Shown here in pieces: positions 13,026-23,589 of a stretch of 64,000 nt of DNA. Under the pieces are notes generated by a model, which saw only the letters and a program-made list of their open reading frames with translations, had not been told where the DNA came from and ran no database searches. The translations under genes and the position numbers were made by a program. Each line of letters begins with the position of its first letter. The first letter of the stretch is position 1. Source of the stretch: Eupeodes corollae (Eukaryota; Arthropoda; Insecta; Diptera; Syrphidae); contig NC_079147.1 in NCBI RefSeq assembly GCF_945859685.1, positions 106,933,525 to 106,997,524 of the forward strand. The letters run 5' to 3'.

Positions 13026-13564
13026 GTTTTTCGACTGTTCTTTTCATTGGTATTAGGTTCATATTATAACTGTTTAATGAAATTTATAAAATGTACTCTC
13101 TAAACGTATTTATTTAATTCATATTATTTGCATTTTCGGCAGAAGCTTATAAGCCATGCATGAACATCTTTTAAACTAATTCTGTTAAATTAAATTATAT
13201 ATAGAATAAAAGAAACAAAAATATCTGAAAATACGAAACTCTGAGAACTTCAGGAAAAATATAAACTGGCCAATTGTAAGAAACGTAAGGCAGCGCTAAA
13301 AGTTGACAGGACAAATTAGACAAATTTAAATTGAGCGAACTTCAATTTCAGATACATTTCAAACAGTTTATTTTAATATGACACAAGTTTTTAACCGATA
13401 GTTTTAAAATGTGAAGCTTTGTAGTTTTCTGTTTTTTAGTTTTTTGTTCAAATTAACAAATTTTAGGCACACTTAACTTAGCGAGAAAGCTTGCGAATGC
13501 GCTAGGAAAAGTGTGCGTGGCTCTCTTGTGTTGCTGGAAGTAACATCTGTACTAACACCTCTTA

Positions 13565-14210
13565 ACGAAGAGGTTTATCTTGGTGATTAAATTCAACTCT
13601 TCTATTAGAAGATTCGTTACCAGAGGGACACCACAAGGTGGCGTTCTATCACCCCCCACAGGAACCTGGTGGTAAATGAGATCTTACTGGTTTGGCTGCG
13701 GAAAGTTTCAGAGTTTTTTTCTATGCGGATGACGTTACTGTAGTACCCGTGGCATGATGGTTAGTGCGTTGGACTGTCATGCAAGGGTTGGGTTCAATCC
13801 CTGCCTGTGCCACCTTAATTTAAAAAAAAAAATAATTTTCGCGGGTACTGCCTCTTGCGGGGAATTGACAAATCCTTCAAGGAAACTCTTGTCATGAAAA
13901 AGTGCTTTCTCAAACTAGCCGTTCGGATTCGGCCTAAAATTGTAGGTCCCTTCCATTCCTGGCAACAGTACTCGCACACAGGAATGGTTGAGAGTTGTAA
14001 GTCACTAGGCCCTGGTTCACAACGGACTGTTGCGCCTCCCCATTTTATCATTTGGATGACGTTACTATAGCGGTTTCAGGAAAACATCTTAACACCCTAA
14101 AAAAACTCTTACAAAATTACTGAAACAAACTAATACTTTGAGCTGATCGACTTAAATAGTTTTATTTTTGAGGAAATTCTAAATTCTAATTGAATCTAAC
14201 TAAAGCTCTC
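13565..14210 (+). pseudogene. LINE RT fragment interrupted by a SINE
   Basis: Before the SINE the plus strand reads RFVTRGTPQGGVLSP and then FFYADDVT after a frame change. After the SINE it resumes at DDVTIAVSGKHLNTLKKLLQ. The catalytic YADD is present on the left and its DD is duplicated on the right, because the 17-base target duplication covers it. The wording GTPQGGVLSP...YADDVT is that of RNase H-bearing LINEs of the LOA/I type, the same broad group as the copies at 36 and 59 kb. Stops follow within about 30 codons after 14110. Confidence 0.8.
13744..14053 (+). mobile_element. tRNA-derived SINE, full-length copy 1
   Basis: The 5' part has an internal Pol III promoter: a box A-like stretch TGGCATGATGGTTAGTGCG and a box B-like GGTTCAATCCCTG, then the end of the tRNA-like part CTGTGCCA. 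The body contains AAAAGTGCTTTCTCAAA and CGCACACAGGAATGGTTGAG. The 3' end reads GGCCCTGGTTCACAACGG then ACTGTTGCGCC. The target duplication is ggatgacgttactgtag at 13727-13743 and ggatgacgttactatag at 14054-14070, 16 of 17 matching. About 310 bp. It could be mistaken for a tRNA gene, but there is no cloverleaf acceptor pairing and five related copies or fragments exist in the window. Confidence 0.92.
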
Positions 14211-15033
14211 AGATGAGGCTAAGTATCGGGGTTTTATTTAACATAATAAATTAAATTGGAAACGTCTTGGGTCTCAGCAATATTTTCCAAAAAAAACCCG
14301 AAGACGTCCGTATTCAGATTTTATAGCCATTTGAATCTGACAAGTCAGGTAAAAATAATGAGTTGCGCTGGAAGATAAAAAGAGTGTGTTTGATGATACA
14401 ACGTTTTTTAAATATTTTTTCGAATTCTGAATCAGATTTCGATAATCCTTTCACTATCTACCCCAACCAAAAAAATAATGTTCCAGTTTTATGGTAAATG
14501 TAAAGGAATCGCTGTTAAATTAAATCCTTGGTACTACGTACCAGCAAGTGTTCATAAGATTCTTTTACACGGAAAGGAAATTATAGAACCTTGTGAACTT
14601 CCTATTGGTATTTTTGATCCAACAATAGCAGGAACATTTCAAGGGCGGCTACAAACTATAATTATAAACAAAATAGTCATTACAAAAGCTCTAAATTGAT
14701 TAAGAAAGATTTCTTCAAAAATGGCCCTTTTGAGGGCCTCAAATATTAAATAAAAGATATATAAACAATATTTCAATTCAATAAAAAAAACATGTTCTTT
14801 CTGGTATTTCAACTGGAAGGTTGTTACTTTTTCAAAAAAAAAAGTATGATTTCAAAATAAATTTAAATAGTCTTAATATTTTTTTCAATGTTGGATCTTA
14901 AAAAAACATGTTTTGGTCAAAACCATTTCCTCTTCTTGTGGGTGTGGGAGTGCGCGGTACTTTTTGTAGTTGATTTTCCTTGCATTAATCAATCTTCTAT
15001 GAAATTTTCATGGAGTTTTTTTTCCGGTTCCCC
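14211..15033. other. Mostly unrecognised, one small coding-like fragment
   Basis: AT-rich sequence with short open frames. The only piece with a recognisable look is the frame at 14478-14699, described separately. Confidence 0.4.
14478..14699 (+). pseudogene. Fragment of an uncharacterised transposon-associated protein
   Basis: A 73-codon open frame contains NPWYYVPASVHKILLHGK followed by a short IIEPCELPIGIF segment. I recall WY-x-P-SVHK-LIHG wording from uncharacterised insect proteins that recur in many copies and carry a following LPIG segment, so this is probably the remains of a repeat-borne gene. No catalytic motif is visible, I do not know its function, and similarity stops after about 50 residues. 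Recognition is from memory only. Confidence 0.35.
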
Positions 15034-15455
15034 ATACAAGGTGCGCCACTGTGTGCAGGGTCATAGAGACATTCCAGAAGATTGTAAGGCAGATTGCATA
15101 TAAGCTCGATAATCGGTGTGATAACCGTGCACTGTCTAATAGGAATGCACGCCACGCCACGCGGCTTTGCGTATTGTCAAATGACTTACAGAAGCTGTAT
15201 AAATGAGGAAGAGGAGGATATGCCTTGCTCTAGCTCAAAAATGCAAGAATTACCTACTAGAATTCTTCAATAACGACTTAAACTATCTCAATCATACTAA
15301 CATATTCAGTCTTTCACAGTTCGTAAGGGACTCAAACGGGTTTTATTGAGCTTAGAAGAAAGCCTCAAGATAAATGTGGTATCACAATAGGCCATTAAAC
15401 TGGCTTAAGTGTGTTCCACGGACATCACGGACAGTCGATTTACCTAACCTAGTAA
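15034..15455 (+). pseudogene. RNase H LINE, 3' fragment
   Basis: Reads QGHRDIPEDCKAD, the GH...GN..AD block of a LINE RNase H with changes, then jumps to IIGVITVHCLIGMHATR, the later CCHC-region block, so the middle of the RNase H is deleted. Stops break the rest. The nucleotide end follows the 36 kb and 63 kb copies (gagcttagaagaaagc, tgtggtatcacaat) and finishes at acctaacct, the pentamer tail of this family. Confidence 0.75.
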
Positions 15456-15494
15456 AGTAAAGTTTGAAATAATTGATATCTGAAAAATGAACCA

Positions 15495-16549
15495 CAGGGT
15501 CCGGCAAAAAAACTCCCGTATTTTTAGACGTTTATATTTAAAGCTATTTATAGATAAAATGGTATTCCGGATATAGATAGAGGTCTACGTGCCGTTTTTA
15601 GTAATCATAATGGCGTGGCACGGTGAGCATCGCGCATTTATCGTTGAGGAATATATGCGCAATGGTGGTTTTGCGATTACTACTCAGCGAGCATTTTGCT
15701 TTCAATTTCAACTTAGACGGCATGATCCTGTTCCGGATAGAAAAACAATTCAAGTTTGGTTATTAAACTTTAGAGCAACGGGTTCTGCGCTAAAGAAAAA
15801 ATCGTCTGGCCGGCATTTAACCGCAACAACACCGGATAATGTGACACGTGTAAGTCCGTCTATCCAGCAATCTCCGAGGCATTCAGCACTTAAACATGCA
15901 GCTGCCCTTGGATTGTCTGATAGGAGTGTAAGACGAATAATTTTGCACACACATCTTCATATGCATCCCTACAAAACGATGATCGCACAAGAATTAGGTG
16001 AGAGAGATTTTTAAACTCGCAGAACTGTTTGTGAAGGCATTCTTTAAAACATTCCCCTTGGTGCTGTTTTAATTTCGTCTGACGAAGCCCATTTCCATTT
16101 ATCGGGTACTGTAAATAAACACTATTTCCGATACTGATGAGATATGTTTCCAGGGCATCTTCTTTTTTTACGAGGAGACATTACCTGGCCACCAAGGTCC
16201 CCTGATTTATCACCTTGCGATTTTATTCTTTTGGACGTTTAAAGGCCCAAGTCTACACTCATCGTTCAACATCTTTGGAAGCACTTAAGGAGGCTCAGGA
16301 AGTAGCAGCCATTACACCACAAATGATTCGGCGAGCAATGGAAAACTTTCGGGAAAGGTTTCGTAAATGTATTAATAATAGAGGACAATATTTAACGGAT
16401 ATAATGTTTTAAACTAAGTTATTATTTTCTTTAATGTAACATGGAATAGTATTTAATTTAAAAAATTCAGTAAAATTTGTCTGTTAAATTGTTTATTTAT
16501 TTTTCATTGCCTTTTAAAATAATATGCGTGATCGTTTTGCCCGACCCTG
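15495..16549 (+). mobile_element. Tc1/mariner-type transposon, internally deleted
   Basis: The left end starts CAGGGTCCGGCAAAA and the right end, read inverted, starts CAGGGTCGGGCAAAA, 14 of 15 matching. The right flank begins with TA; the left flank is CA, so one TA appears mutated. The element is 1055 bp, shorter than the 1.2-1.3 kb usual for intact members, which agrees with the deletion seen in its transposase. Confidence 0.85.
15610..16412 (+). pseudogene. Mariner-type transposase, broken
   Basis: The start at 15610 opens MAWHGEHRAFIVEEYMRN, a helix-turn-helix DNA-binding N-terminus, followed by RKTIQVWLLNFRATGSA and a second helix-turn-helix region GLSDRSVRRII. The frame stops after ERDF at 16014. 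Other frames continue with SSDEAHFHLSG holding the first catalytic Asp, then with DITWPPRSPDLSPCDF and the C-terminal block IRRAMENFRERFRKCINN ending YLTDIMF. The stretch between the first catalytic Asp and the WPPRSPDL block, including the usual WFQQDGA segment with the second Asp, is deleted. So one catalytic residue is absent and the gene cannot work. Confidence 0.9.
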
Positions 16550-19117
16550 TATCTATATCTTGGTATAATTTGGCGCTCGAAGAATGCAGCCTGTAAACCT
16601 ATCCATTTATTCTTGGCTTGATATGATGGGATTTCCTCGACTTATTTTCCAGAAAACTTTCTAAACTAGGCAATTTTTGACAGCTAGCCAATTCACCAAT
16701 CACAGGTTCGAAACTTAATCTAACTTCAAGTTCTTTATTGTATCTTACTTTAGTGCTTCATAATTCTGATATTCTGAATAAATTGTCAATAAATGAGCTA
16801 TTCAATCCATGATCTTCGAAAAACTTCTATCTTGGGGACAACAATTGTTTTGGCATTGAATTTCAATCAGCGATAAGAAAACGTTTTAAAAGTTAAATTT
16901 TTGTGACTTCTTTGGTCCTATGTTAGATTATAAATTGGTGTTGAAAATCTTATAAAATGGTTCTTTCAAACTGGTTACCCTTACTACTTTTGTTAAGTCC
17001 ATTTTTAGATAAAATTGTTTAAGTCCAAAGTAAAAATATACATTTGCCATTCAAATACTCGTAAAAGGATATAATTTATTGCTGCCATCAATCATTTTAA
17101 AAAAATAGAATTATCTAAAGCAAACCATCCAAACTTTTAAAAGGCTTTATGGCGAAACAGGGTTTATTTGTTTTGAATAATGACATTGTGACTCACTTTG
17201 ACCAGATAAAACAATATGTTCTGTGTTCGCTGTTCCCTGAATTTGTGTGTTTTCTTTTTTTCTCTTCTGAAGTCCCATCTGCCTTCTCCCATTATGTTTG
17301 TTATTTCTATTTTGTTAAACTCTTCATAAGGCTGTGTGCCTGAGATTATTTTATTTTAAAAAACGAGAGACTCATTTGAGCTATAAAGTTATTGTTTTGT
17401 TGCTTTGTTATAGTAAAGTTCCTTTGATATCGCGATATGGTCATACAGTTGGCTTTGGCTCCTGAAAAATGGAGGCAGCAGTCATGGGTGTCGGCCAAAG
17501 TTATTTGAACCGTGAAACAGAAAATAAAAGATGACGCCTTTGACAAGGTTGCATATTCTTGCTCTTATGGATCAAGCGCAGGTTCTTGGGATACAACCTT
17601 TTATAATTTGAAAAAAATCTTACATTAGGGTTTTTGAGGCTACTCAAATTCATCGTTCTTTATTAGTTGTAAGTCTTCATTTGCCATACATTAAGCTTAA
17701 AGAAAGCTGAATCATTTATGTTAAAACGATTTCTAAAAGAAAAACGCAAAACAGGATAAAAGCAATTTTTGATCTTATAAGAAATTCGTAGTCTTAAGAT
17801 TATAACATCATGTTTTAAGAATACATTGAAAGAAATATAAACATAATATTGAAAACTGTTCTACGTTTGAGCACATAAAGCTAAAACCAAATTTCGATTC
17901 GGAATTAACACCAAAAATTAACTCTAAATCGAAGCTAAACTTATGTTAGGGACAAATGAAGACCCGAGAGTCATCTCAATACCAAAGGCAAGATTCTTTT
18001 TCAGAGCGACAGGAACAAAAACGAAATTCTGTGTACAGTACATAATTCGAAAACAATTTTCGTAAATGATTTTGATCTATTAAATCGAGATCTCTGTTTG
18101 CACAAAACCAATGCCTAACCTATAGAGCCTATTAACAAGGGTAAAAAACTTCACAAAGACTAAAAGGTGTATGAAGATCATTAAACAAAAGTTTTTAGTT
18201 CTATTTTATTATCTTCGATACACATATGTGGCTTAAAAGCAGTGTTTTTAAATAGGGGATTTAGGTAATCTAATTATTGCTTTAAATTCAGATATGAAGG
18301 TAAAACATTGTGCTAGTAACTGTTTATGAATAATTATTTTATCCCTAATGAAGATAGAAAGCCGGATCTTCTAAAAAGACTATAAGTACTTTAGGGTGCA
18401 TTTTCTCAGAAAAAAGTCACGCAGATACTTGCATGTACCTCGATCTCAGGAATTTATGATGTCTTAGCATTTTTCTCTATAAAACCATTCTCATAACAGG
18501 AATTTGATTTAAACTAATTAAATACGTACCTTGTGCCTCGAAGTTATTTCTGATTCATCTGTATTCTGAATTTATTATAAATGAGATTGCACAAAAGGAA
18601 GAAGTATGAATTTATTTATGAGTCAGTATAAGAAAATATAGGCCTTCATCTGAGGTTTTTTTTGACATGATTTAAAAAGAATTAATTAAATTTGTTTTAG
18701 AGGAGAAAGTATAAAACTTAGTTCATGTTAGTATCCTAAAATTAGGAGATAGAGAACACATGGTGTGATAATTGTTAGTTGTTAATCACACATATGCAAG
18801 CTTTGAATCTTTTCTACGTGGCATATTTAATTTCACATTTTCGATGTTGACTTCTAATGGAAGCTCATAAAATTCTGATCTTGAAAGCATTTCACAAATG
18901 GAAACTCATAATTGTGCAAGATTTAATTCTTCGAAAACTTTTTTCTGTTTGCTATCGCAAAAACATAACTTTAAATCCGATACTTTTACCAAGAGGCTGG
19001 TATGCGACCCACACTGATAACTTCTCATCCCGTCTGTGGATTTGTCTTGCTTAAAAGTTTGTTTTCTTCATATAAAAAATAATTTAGTTTCGAAATCTGG
19101 TGCTTAATAGATTTTTA
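16550..19117. other. No recognised gene
   Basis: AT-rich DNA with many short open frames, none with family motifs. No transposon ends were found. The last few hundred bases grade into the degenerate tandem repeat that starts near 19118. Confidence 0.5.
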
Positions 19118-19756
19118 GTCGAAAACAAATGTTTACCAACTTTAGTAGCATTTCTTAAATTTGTACAAATTAGATGAATGAAATTAATTTGAGAAATATC
19201 AAGAACCGAACATCAATTTTTACCAAATTTGTGTGGGTACTATTTTTTGTAGATTTATAAAAAACGGACTGTTGGATTTTTATAAAACAACTACTGAATA
19301 TCGAAAACAATGTTTTCTGTGAAATAAAAAAGTTTGAAGACAATATTTTTAATTCTTATAAGAAGCAATTTAAGTCGAAAGTAAATTGTTACCCAGTTTT
19401 AGTATTGTTTTTTTTTTAGGTTGAAAAACTGTCAATAAGATTTTTTTCAAAATTGTATGTACATATGTTGACAACAATACTTAAAAAAAAATAAAAGTAG
19501 TTTAATGACAACATCTCAAGTTTTTAAAAGTTATTTGAGTCGAACTACAATTTTTACCAACTTTTATTAATTTTTTATTTAGGTTTTAATTTTTTGTTAA
19601 AAAACTGTCAATTCGATTTTTCTCAACATTTTTCAGAACGTCGAAAACAATATTTTTTTGAAGGAAAAAGTAGTTTGATGATAATATCTCAAGGCTTTGA
19701 AAGAATATTTAAGTCTAAAATCAATTTTTGCCAACTTTTATTAATTTTTTGTTGAG
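19118..19756 (+). repeat. Degenerate tandem repeat, about 170-bp unit
   Basis: A motif of the form GTCGAA...TTTTTACCAACTTTTATT recurs starting at about 19118, 19206, 19374, 19539 and 19713. The last three spacings are 168, 165 and 174 bases, the first is a truncated 88. Each unit also carries AAAACTGTCAAT, TCGAAAACAAT and AAAGTAGTTT-ATGA blocks in the same order. Copies are diverged. The array is cut at 19756 by a minus-strand SINE. It looks like a remnant of satellite DNA or an internal tandem part of a larger repeat. Confidence 0.7.
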
Positions 19757-19998
19757 AACTAGGGCCTAATGACTTACAACTCTCGACAATTCCTGTGTGC
19801 CAGTACTGTTGTCAGGGATGGAGGGGACCTACAGTTTAAAGCCGATCACGAACGGCTAATTTGAGAAAGCACTTTTCATGAGAATTACTCTTGGAGTATT
19901 TGTCACTTCCTCGGAAGAGGCAGCACCCGTGAACTAAACTTAAGATGGCACAGGCAGCGATCAAACCCAAGACCTCTGGTATAACAGTCCAAAGCACT
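19757..19998 (-). mobile_element. tRNA-derived SINE, truncated copy 2
   Basis: Read on the minus strand it has the family box B region and the body (aagtgctttctcaaatta), and its 3' end near 19757 is agggcctaatg on the plus strand, so the last 30 bases of the family are missing there. The 5' end, including box A, stops at 19998 where a T-rich run of another element begins. More diverged than copies 1, 3 and 4. Confidence 0.8.
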
Positions 19999-20299
19999 TT
20001 TTTTTAAATTCATTTTTATTAATTTATTAATCTTAAACCTATCTTAAAGCTAGACAAAAATTCATAAAACTAATCTAATTAACCATAATTACAACTAACT
20101 TACTGGTCCCATATGGACACTCTAAGTTAAACTATAACATTTTAATACTTTATACTAATGCCTTTCGGCGGCCCTAAGATCTATTTAACTTCAATTCAAT
20201 TTTATTTACTTTTTTATTCATTAGAAAATAAGAAAAAAAACTAATATCAATATCCTTTTTTATTTTTACTCAAAAACTACTTAAAATTAGGTCCTTAAA
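19999..20299 (-). other. Probable 3' untranslated tail of a minus-strand LINE
   Basis: Begins with a T run that would be a poly(A) tail on the minus strand and continues with repeated CTTAAAACTA-like wording. Similar wording recurs at 21400-21610 on the other side of the jockey-like element, so the jockey-like element may have landed in this tail. This is inference from composition. Confidence 0.35.
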
Positions 20300-21396
20300 T
20301 TTTTTTTTTTTTTTTTATAATAAGCGCACACTCAAGGGGATATATTACCCTTATTATGTAGACACAGTGTGAGCACTAGGAAAGGGAGAGAGGGGTTGAA
20401 AGGAGATGTCGGTGTACATTGGTTTTGAATTCCTGAATATTGCAATAGCTGGGAAAGACAGAGTGTGGTAAGGCATTCCACATTCGCATAGTACGGCTAA
20501 AGAACGAATCTCTATACTTGACAGTACGACCGAAGATGGGCTCGAGGGTATATTGATGAGCATTCCTAGAAGCGCGAGTATTACGGTTGAACTGTTTAAG
20601 GGGAGGAATGCAGCTGGCTATTTCTCTAGAGCATAAACCATTAAAATAACGGTAAAACAGGGTGAGACAAGAAACATTTCGACGATGTTCAAGTGACGTA
20701 AATGATGTTATGATGGTAATATCACCAATCAATCTAAATGCTCTACGTTCAATACTATCCAAGAGGCTTAAGTAAGTTGCAGGAGCACCAGCCCAGATAT
20801 GGGAGTTATACTCAAGCTTTGGACGTATATAAGACTTGTAAATAACAGCCAGATCAGAGGGGGAGAAAAACTTCTTGCATCGCCTTAGAAAACCCAAACA
20901 TCTTGCGGCATTTTTGGCGACATCGCGTATGTGATCGTTCCACAAAAGGTGGTTGGTGATACACATACCAAGAATATCCAGATGTTCAGTTTCCTCGATG
21001 CAAGTGCCATTTATGGATAATGGCAGCGGGGGTATATTTCGCTTTAACGATACAAGACAGCATTGCGTTTTCGAAGCATTAAATTCCACGCGGTTTCTTA
21101 TTCCCCATTGTGCAATGCTGTTTAGGTCGGAATTTAATGAGCTTATCATATTTTGTCGTTGCAGTTCCACATCCGAAGAAGAAGCATGTGAGTCTGAAAA
21201 CGAATATGAAAAGCTAAGAGTACTATCGTCAGCGAAACAATGTATTGGATTAGATGTTGCAGACAGGAGATCATTAATAAAAATGAGAAAGAGTGTTGGA
21301 GATAGAACAGAGCCCTGGGGCACACCAGCATTTATTTTGTGGTTTTCAGACTTGAATCCATCCAATACAACTTGTATTGAACGATTCGAAAGGTAA
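20300..21396 (-). mobile_element. Jockey-like LINE, 5'-truncated but well preserved
   Basis: The 3' end is a run of about 16 T on the plus strand at 20301-20316, a poly(A) tail on the minus strand. The 5' side stops at about 21396 inside the RT palm. It encodes the RT region described at 20376-21365. No clear target duplication was found. It is the least decayed retroelement in the window. Confidence 0.85.
20376..21365 (-). CDS. Reverse transcriptase C-terminal two thirds, jockey-like LINE
   Basis: An uninterrupted frame of 329 residues copies element RNA into DNA at a nicked target in intact relatives. It starts at GFKSENHKINAGVPQG with the VPQGSVLSP block at residues 14-22, then FLIFINDLLS and the catalytic FADDSTLSFSYSF near residue 44 with both Asp kept. 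The thumb follows with LDILGMCITNHLLWNDHI, FLRRCKKFFSPSDLAVIYKS and IRPKLEYNSHIWAGAPATYL. The end has RNTRASRNAHQYTL and RTMRMWNALPHSVFP, typical of this family. The Met is not a real start: an intact element would have the fingers and an endonuclease upstream, which are lost by 5' truncation at 21396. Open frames on the opposite strand here are shadows. A degenerate relative is at 7.7-8.5 kb. Confidence 0.9.
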   Translation of the reverse strand: MDGFKSENHKINAGVPQGSVLSPTLFLIFINDLLSATSNPIHCFADDSTLSFSYSFSDSHASSSDVELQRQNMISSLNSDLNSIAQWGIRNRVEFNASKTQCCLVSLKRNIPPLPLSINGTCIEETEHLDILGMCITNHLLWNDHIRDVAKNAARCLGFLRRCKKFFSPSDLAVIYKSYIRPKLEYNSHIWAGAPATYLSLLDSIERRAFRLIGDITIITSFTSLEHRRNVSCLTLFYRYFNGLCSREIASCIPPLKQFNRNTRASRNAHQYTLEPIFGRTVKYRDSFFSRTMRMWNALPHSVFPSYCNIQEFKTNVHRHLLSTPLSLS

Positions 21397-21636
21397 TAAA
21401 ACTTAAAACTAACCTAAACTACCTATTCTACCTATAAACTACTTAAAACTAAAACAACCACAGCAGCAAATCTAACTATTTGACATTTTTTGTGTTTCAT
21501 ATTTTGTTGGCCTTCTTTTTATTTTTTTTTATATATTTTTTTTTATTGTTGGCACCATGCCTATTCTACTTAAAACTAAACTCTAAAACTATAAAACAAG
21601 TATGTAAGCCGGTCAAGGCTAAAAACCGCATCCCGA

Positions 21637-22260
21637 CTACCGACTATCAAGTGCCGATTGAAGCAACCAAAACTGGTTCTCCCGCTTCACCCTATCAGTT
21701 CGGTCCCGTTGAGACACAGTACTACTGAACCGAAGGAGATCTGCTCCGCCTTGTGCCATGGCGTTCCGATTGTACAGGAGTCGCTTATCCATGGTTCGTC
21801 GTCTGACGTCAGAGGAATGGTGAATGAAGCCGCCCAGGCGTGCACTTTCAAAACACTCGTCGTTCGGATAGAACGCCCCGAAAATTAAATTGTTGGTCGA
21901 AGAAATAGCTCTTGTAATGTGACGCCGAACGAGTTTTATAACGAAATTGTCAATTCTGTTGATTCGAGCCCAGTTGGCAGTTATATAGGACATCGTTAGA
22001 ATAATAATGCACGTAAGAAGATTCGGCTGTTCGATATAAGCCGGCACAGCATCTTAAACACTGCCGTTCGAACACTCGAAACTTCTCCAGCTGGGAAGGG
22101 GCAACGTCGAACTACACCAGGACAACCATAAACGATAATCGACCGTATGAGGTCATGTGGAAAATTATCTTCACTGTGGGGTCAAGGCAACTGTTGTAAA
22201 ACAGCCCTTTTGTCAGAGCGAAGGCCCTGGCCAGAGCAGCATTAATATGTCTGCCGTGCT
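21637..22260 (-). pseudogene. LINE RT C-terminal fragment, second family
   Basis: On the minus strand the frame reads KHGRHINAALARAFALT, then the thumb and tail as APSQLEKFRVFERQCLRCC and YRTAESSYVHYYSNDVL before a frame change into INRIDNFVIKLVRRHITRA and a DKRLLYNRN tail. This wording is that of LINE polyproteins after the catalytic palm. The palm itself is absent. The last 136 codons are an open frame at 21637-22047. The region 22261-22599 continues without recognisable motif, though it contains a coding-like EWRELAREHKQRKNAL. Confidence 0.7.
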
Positions 22261-22599
22261 TCGGGTTAGAAGTTAGTTAATTAATTATCCAGCTTCTAAT
22301 CCATGGAGTTTCAAAGCATTCTTTCGTTGTTTGTGTTCCCTTGCAAGTTCTCTCCATTCTTCGAGACCCAACGCAGTCTCGAACCTGGGAGCTAGGAGTT
22401 GAAGATTTTATTGGCTGCTTCGTGGTTTTCCAATGTCCATTCACTCCATGTAGTCTAGCAAGTGTAGTCGAGATTTTGTGGCTCTTTGAGCTACATCTAC
22501 ATCTGATACAGTTCGTACAACTCCCGATTGATCTTCTCTTGAAATTACCCTCATATATGAACAAATATCCCCCATGAATGATGTGTTGCCTTGTTTTTT

Positions 22600-23578
22600 T
22601 GCATAAAGGTTGAAAACAACTTAACAGAACCTTTTGATGTCAAAAAAGGTTTTAGACAAGGTGATGCGCTGTCATGCGATTTTTTTAACATCGTGCTTGA
22701 AAGAATAGTGCAGAGCTCACACGTCAACACTAGAGGCACTATATTTCAAAAGTCTGTCCAACTACTAACATATGCTGATGTCATTGACATAATCGGAAGA
22801 ACTCGGCGTGATGTCAATAGGGCTTTTGTGAGTATTAAGGCAAAAATGGGTTTAACGGTTAATGAGAGCAAAACAAAGTACATAAGTAGTCAAGAAAGGA
22901 CCTACAACACCGACGTCTTGATAAAAACGTCACCATCGACAGACGTAACTTTGAGGTAGTCAAGAACTTCGTCTACCTAGGCTCCGCTGTAAGCGCAGAA
23001 AACAACACCAGCGCTGAGATCAAACGAAGAACAACTCTTACTAACCGCTGTTTCTTTGGGCTAAGAAAGCAATTAAGTGGAAAAGTCAGTTCTCGAAGGA
23101 CCAAAGTGTCGCTATATAAGACCCTTATCCTCACCGTCTTGCTATACGGTGCAGAAGCATGGACTATGACAAAAAAAGGTTGATAGCACTTTTTGTCGTT
23201 TCGAGAAAAAAGCTCTTCGTGTGACATACGGTTCTGTATGCATTGAAGGCGAGTGGACGAGAAGATGGAACGACTAGCTTTACGGGCTGTACAGCGACGT
23301 AGACTTAGCCAGAAGGGTACAAGTCCAACGACTAAGATGGATGGGTGATAGGCACAGGAAATTAATGCTCCGGCCCGGAAAGTCTTCGAATCCACACCCA
23401 CAGGACAGCGCAGTAGAGGAAGACCGCGGATCAGGTGGAGCGCAAAAGTCGAAAGTGACCTCATCCAATTTGGAGCACGAAACTGGAGACATCTAGCTAG
23501 GGACCGAGCTAGAGGGAGAAGTTTGTTGGGTGGGCCCTAGTTCACACAGAACTGTAGCGCCATCTTAATTAAGTAAAG
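22600..23578 (+). pseudogene. RTE-like LINE, dead copy B
   Basis: Opens in the palm with VKKGFRQGDALSCDFFNIV, then the catalytic box as LLTYADVIDIIGR (second Asp changed to Val) and GLTVNESKTKYISS. After a frame change it reads NFVYLGSAVSAENNTSAE and YKTLILTVLLYGAEAWTM, later VQRLRWMGD and the RNWRHLARDRARGRS block. 5'-truncated at about 22600 and broken by several frameshifts. The 3' end GGGCCCTAGTTCACACAG then AACTGTAGCGCC runs into a degraded TAAG tail. This end is the best match to the 3' end of the SINE family. Long open frames antisense to it are shadows. Confidence 0.88.
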
Positions 23579-23589
23579 TTCAGACCTTC

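Noticed and set aside
20953..21396. 147-codon plus-strand open frame as a host protein
   Set aside because: It is the antisense of the jockey-like RT frame at 20376-21365, which carries FADD and all expected RT blocks.
22973..23464. 163-codon minus-strand open frame
   Set aside because: It lies antisense to the C-terminal part of RTE copy B, whose sense frames read recognisable RT tail blocks.
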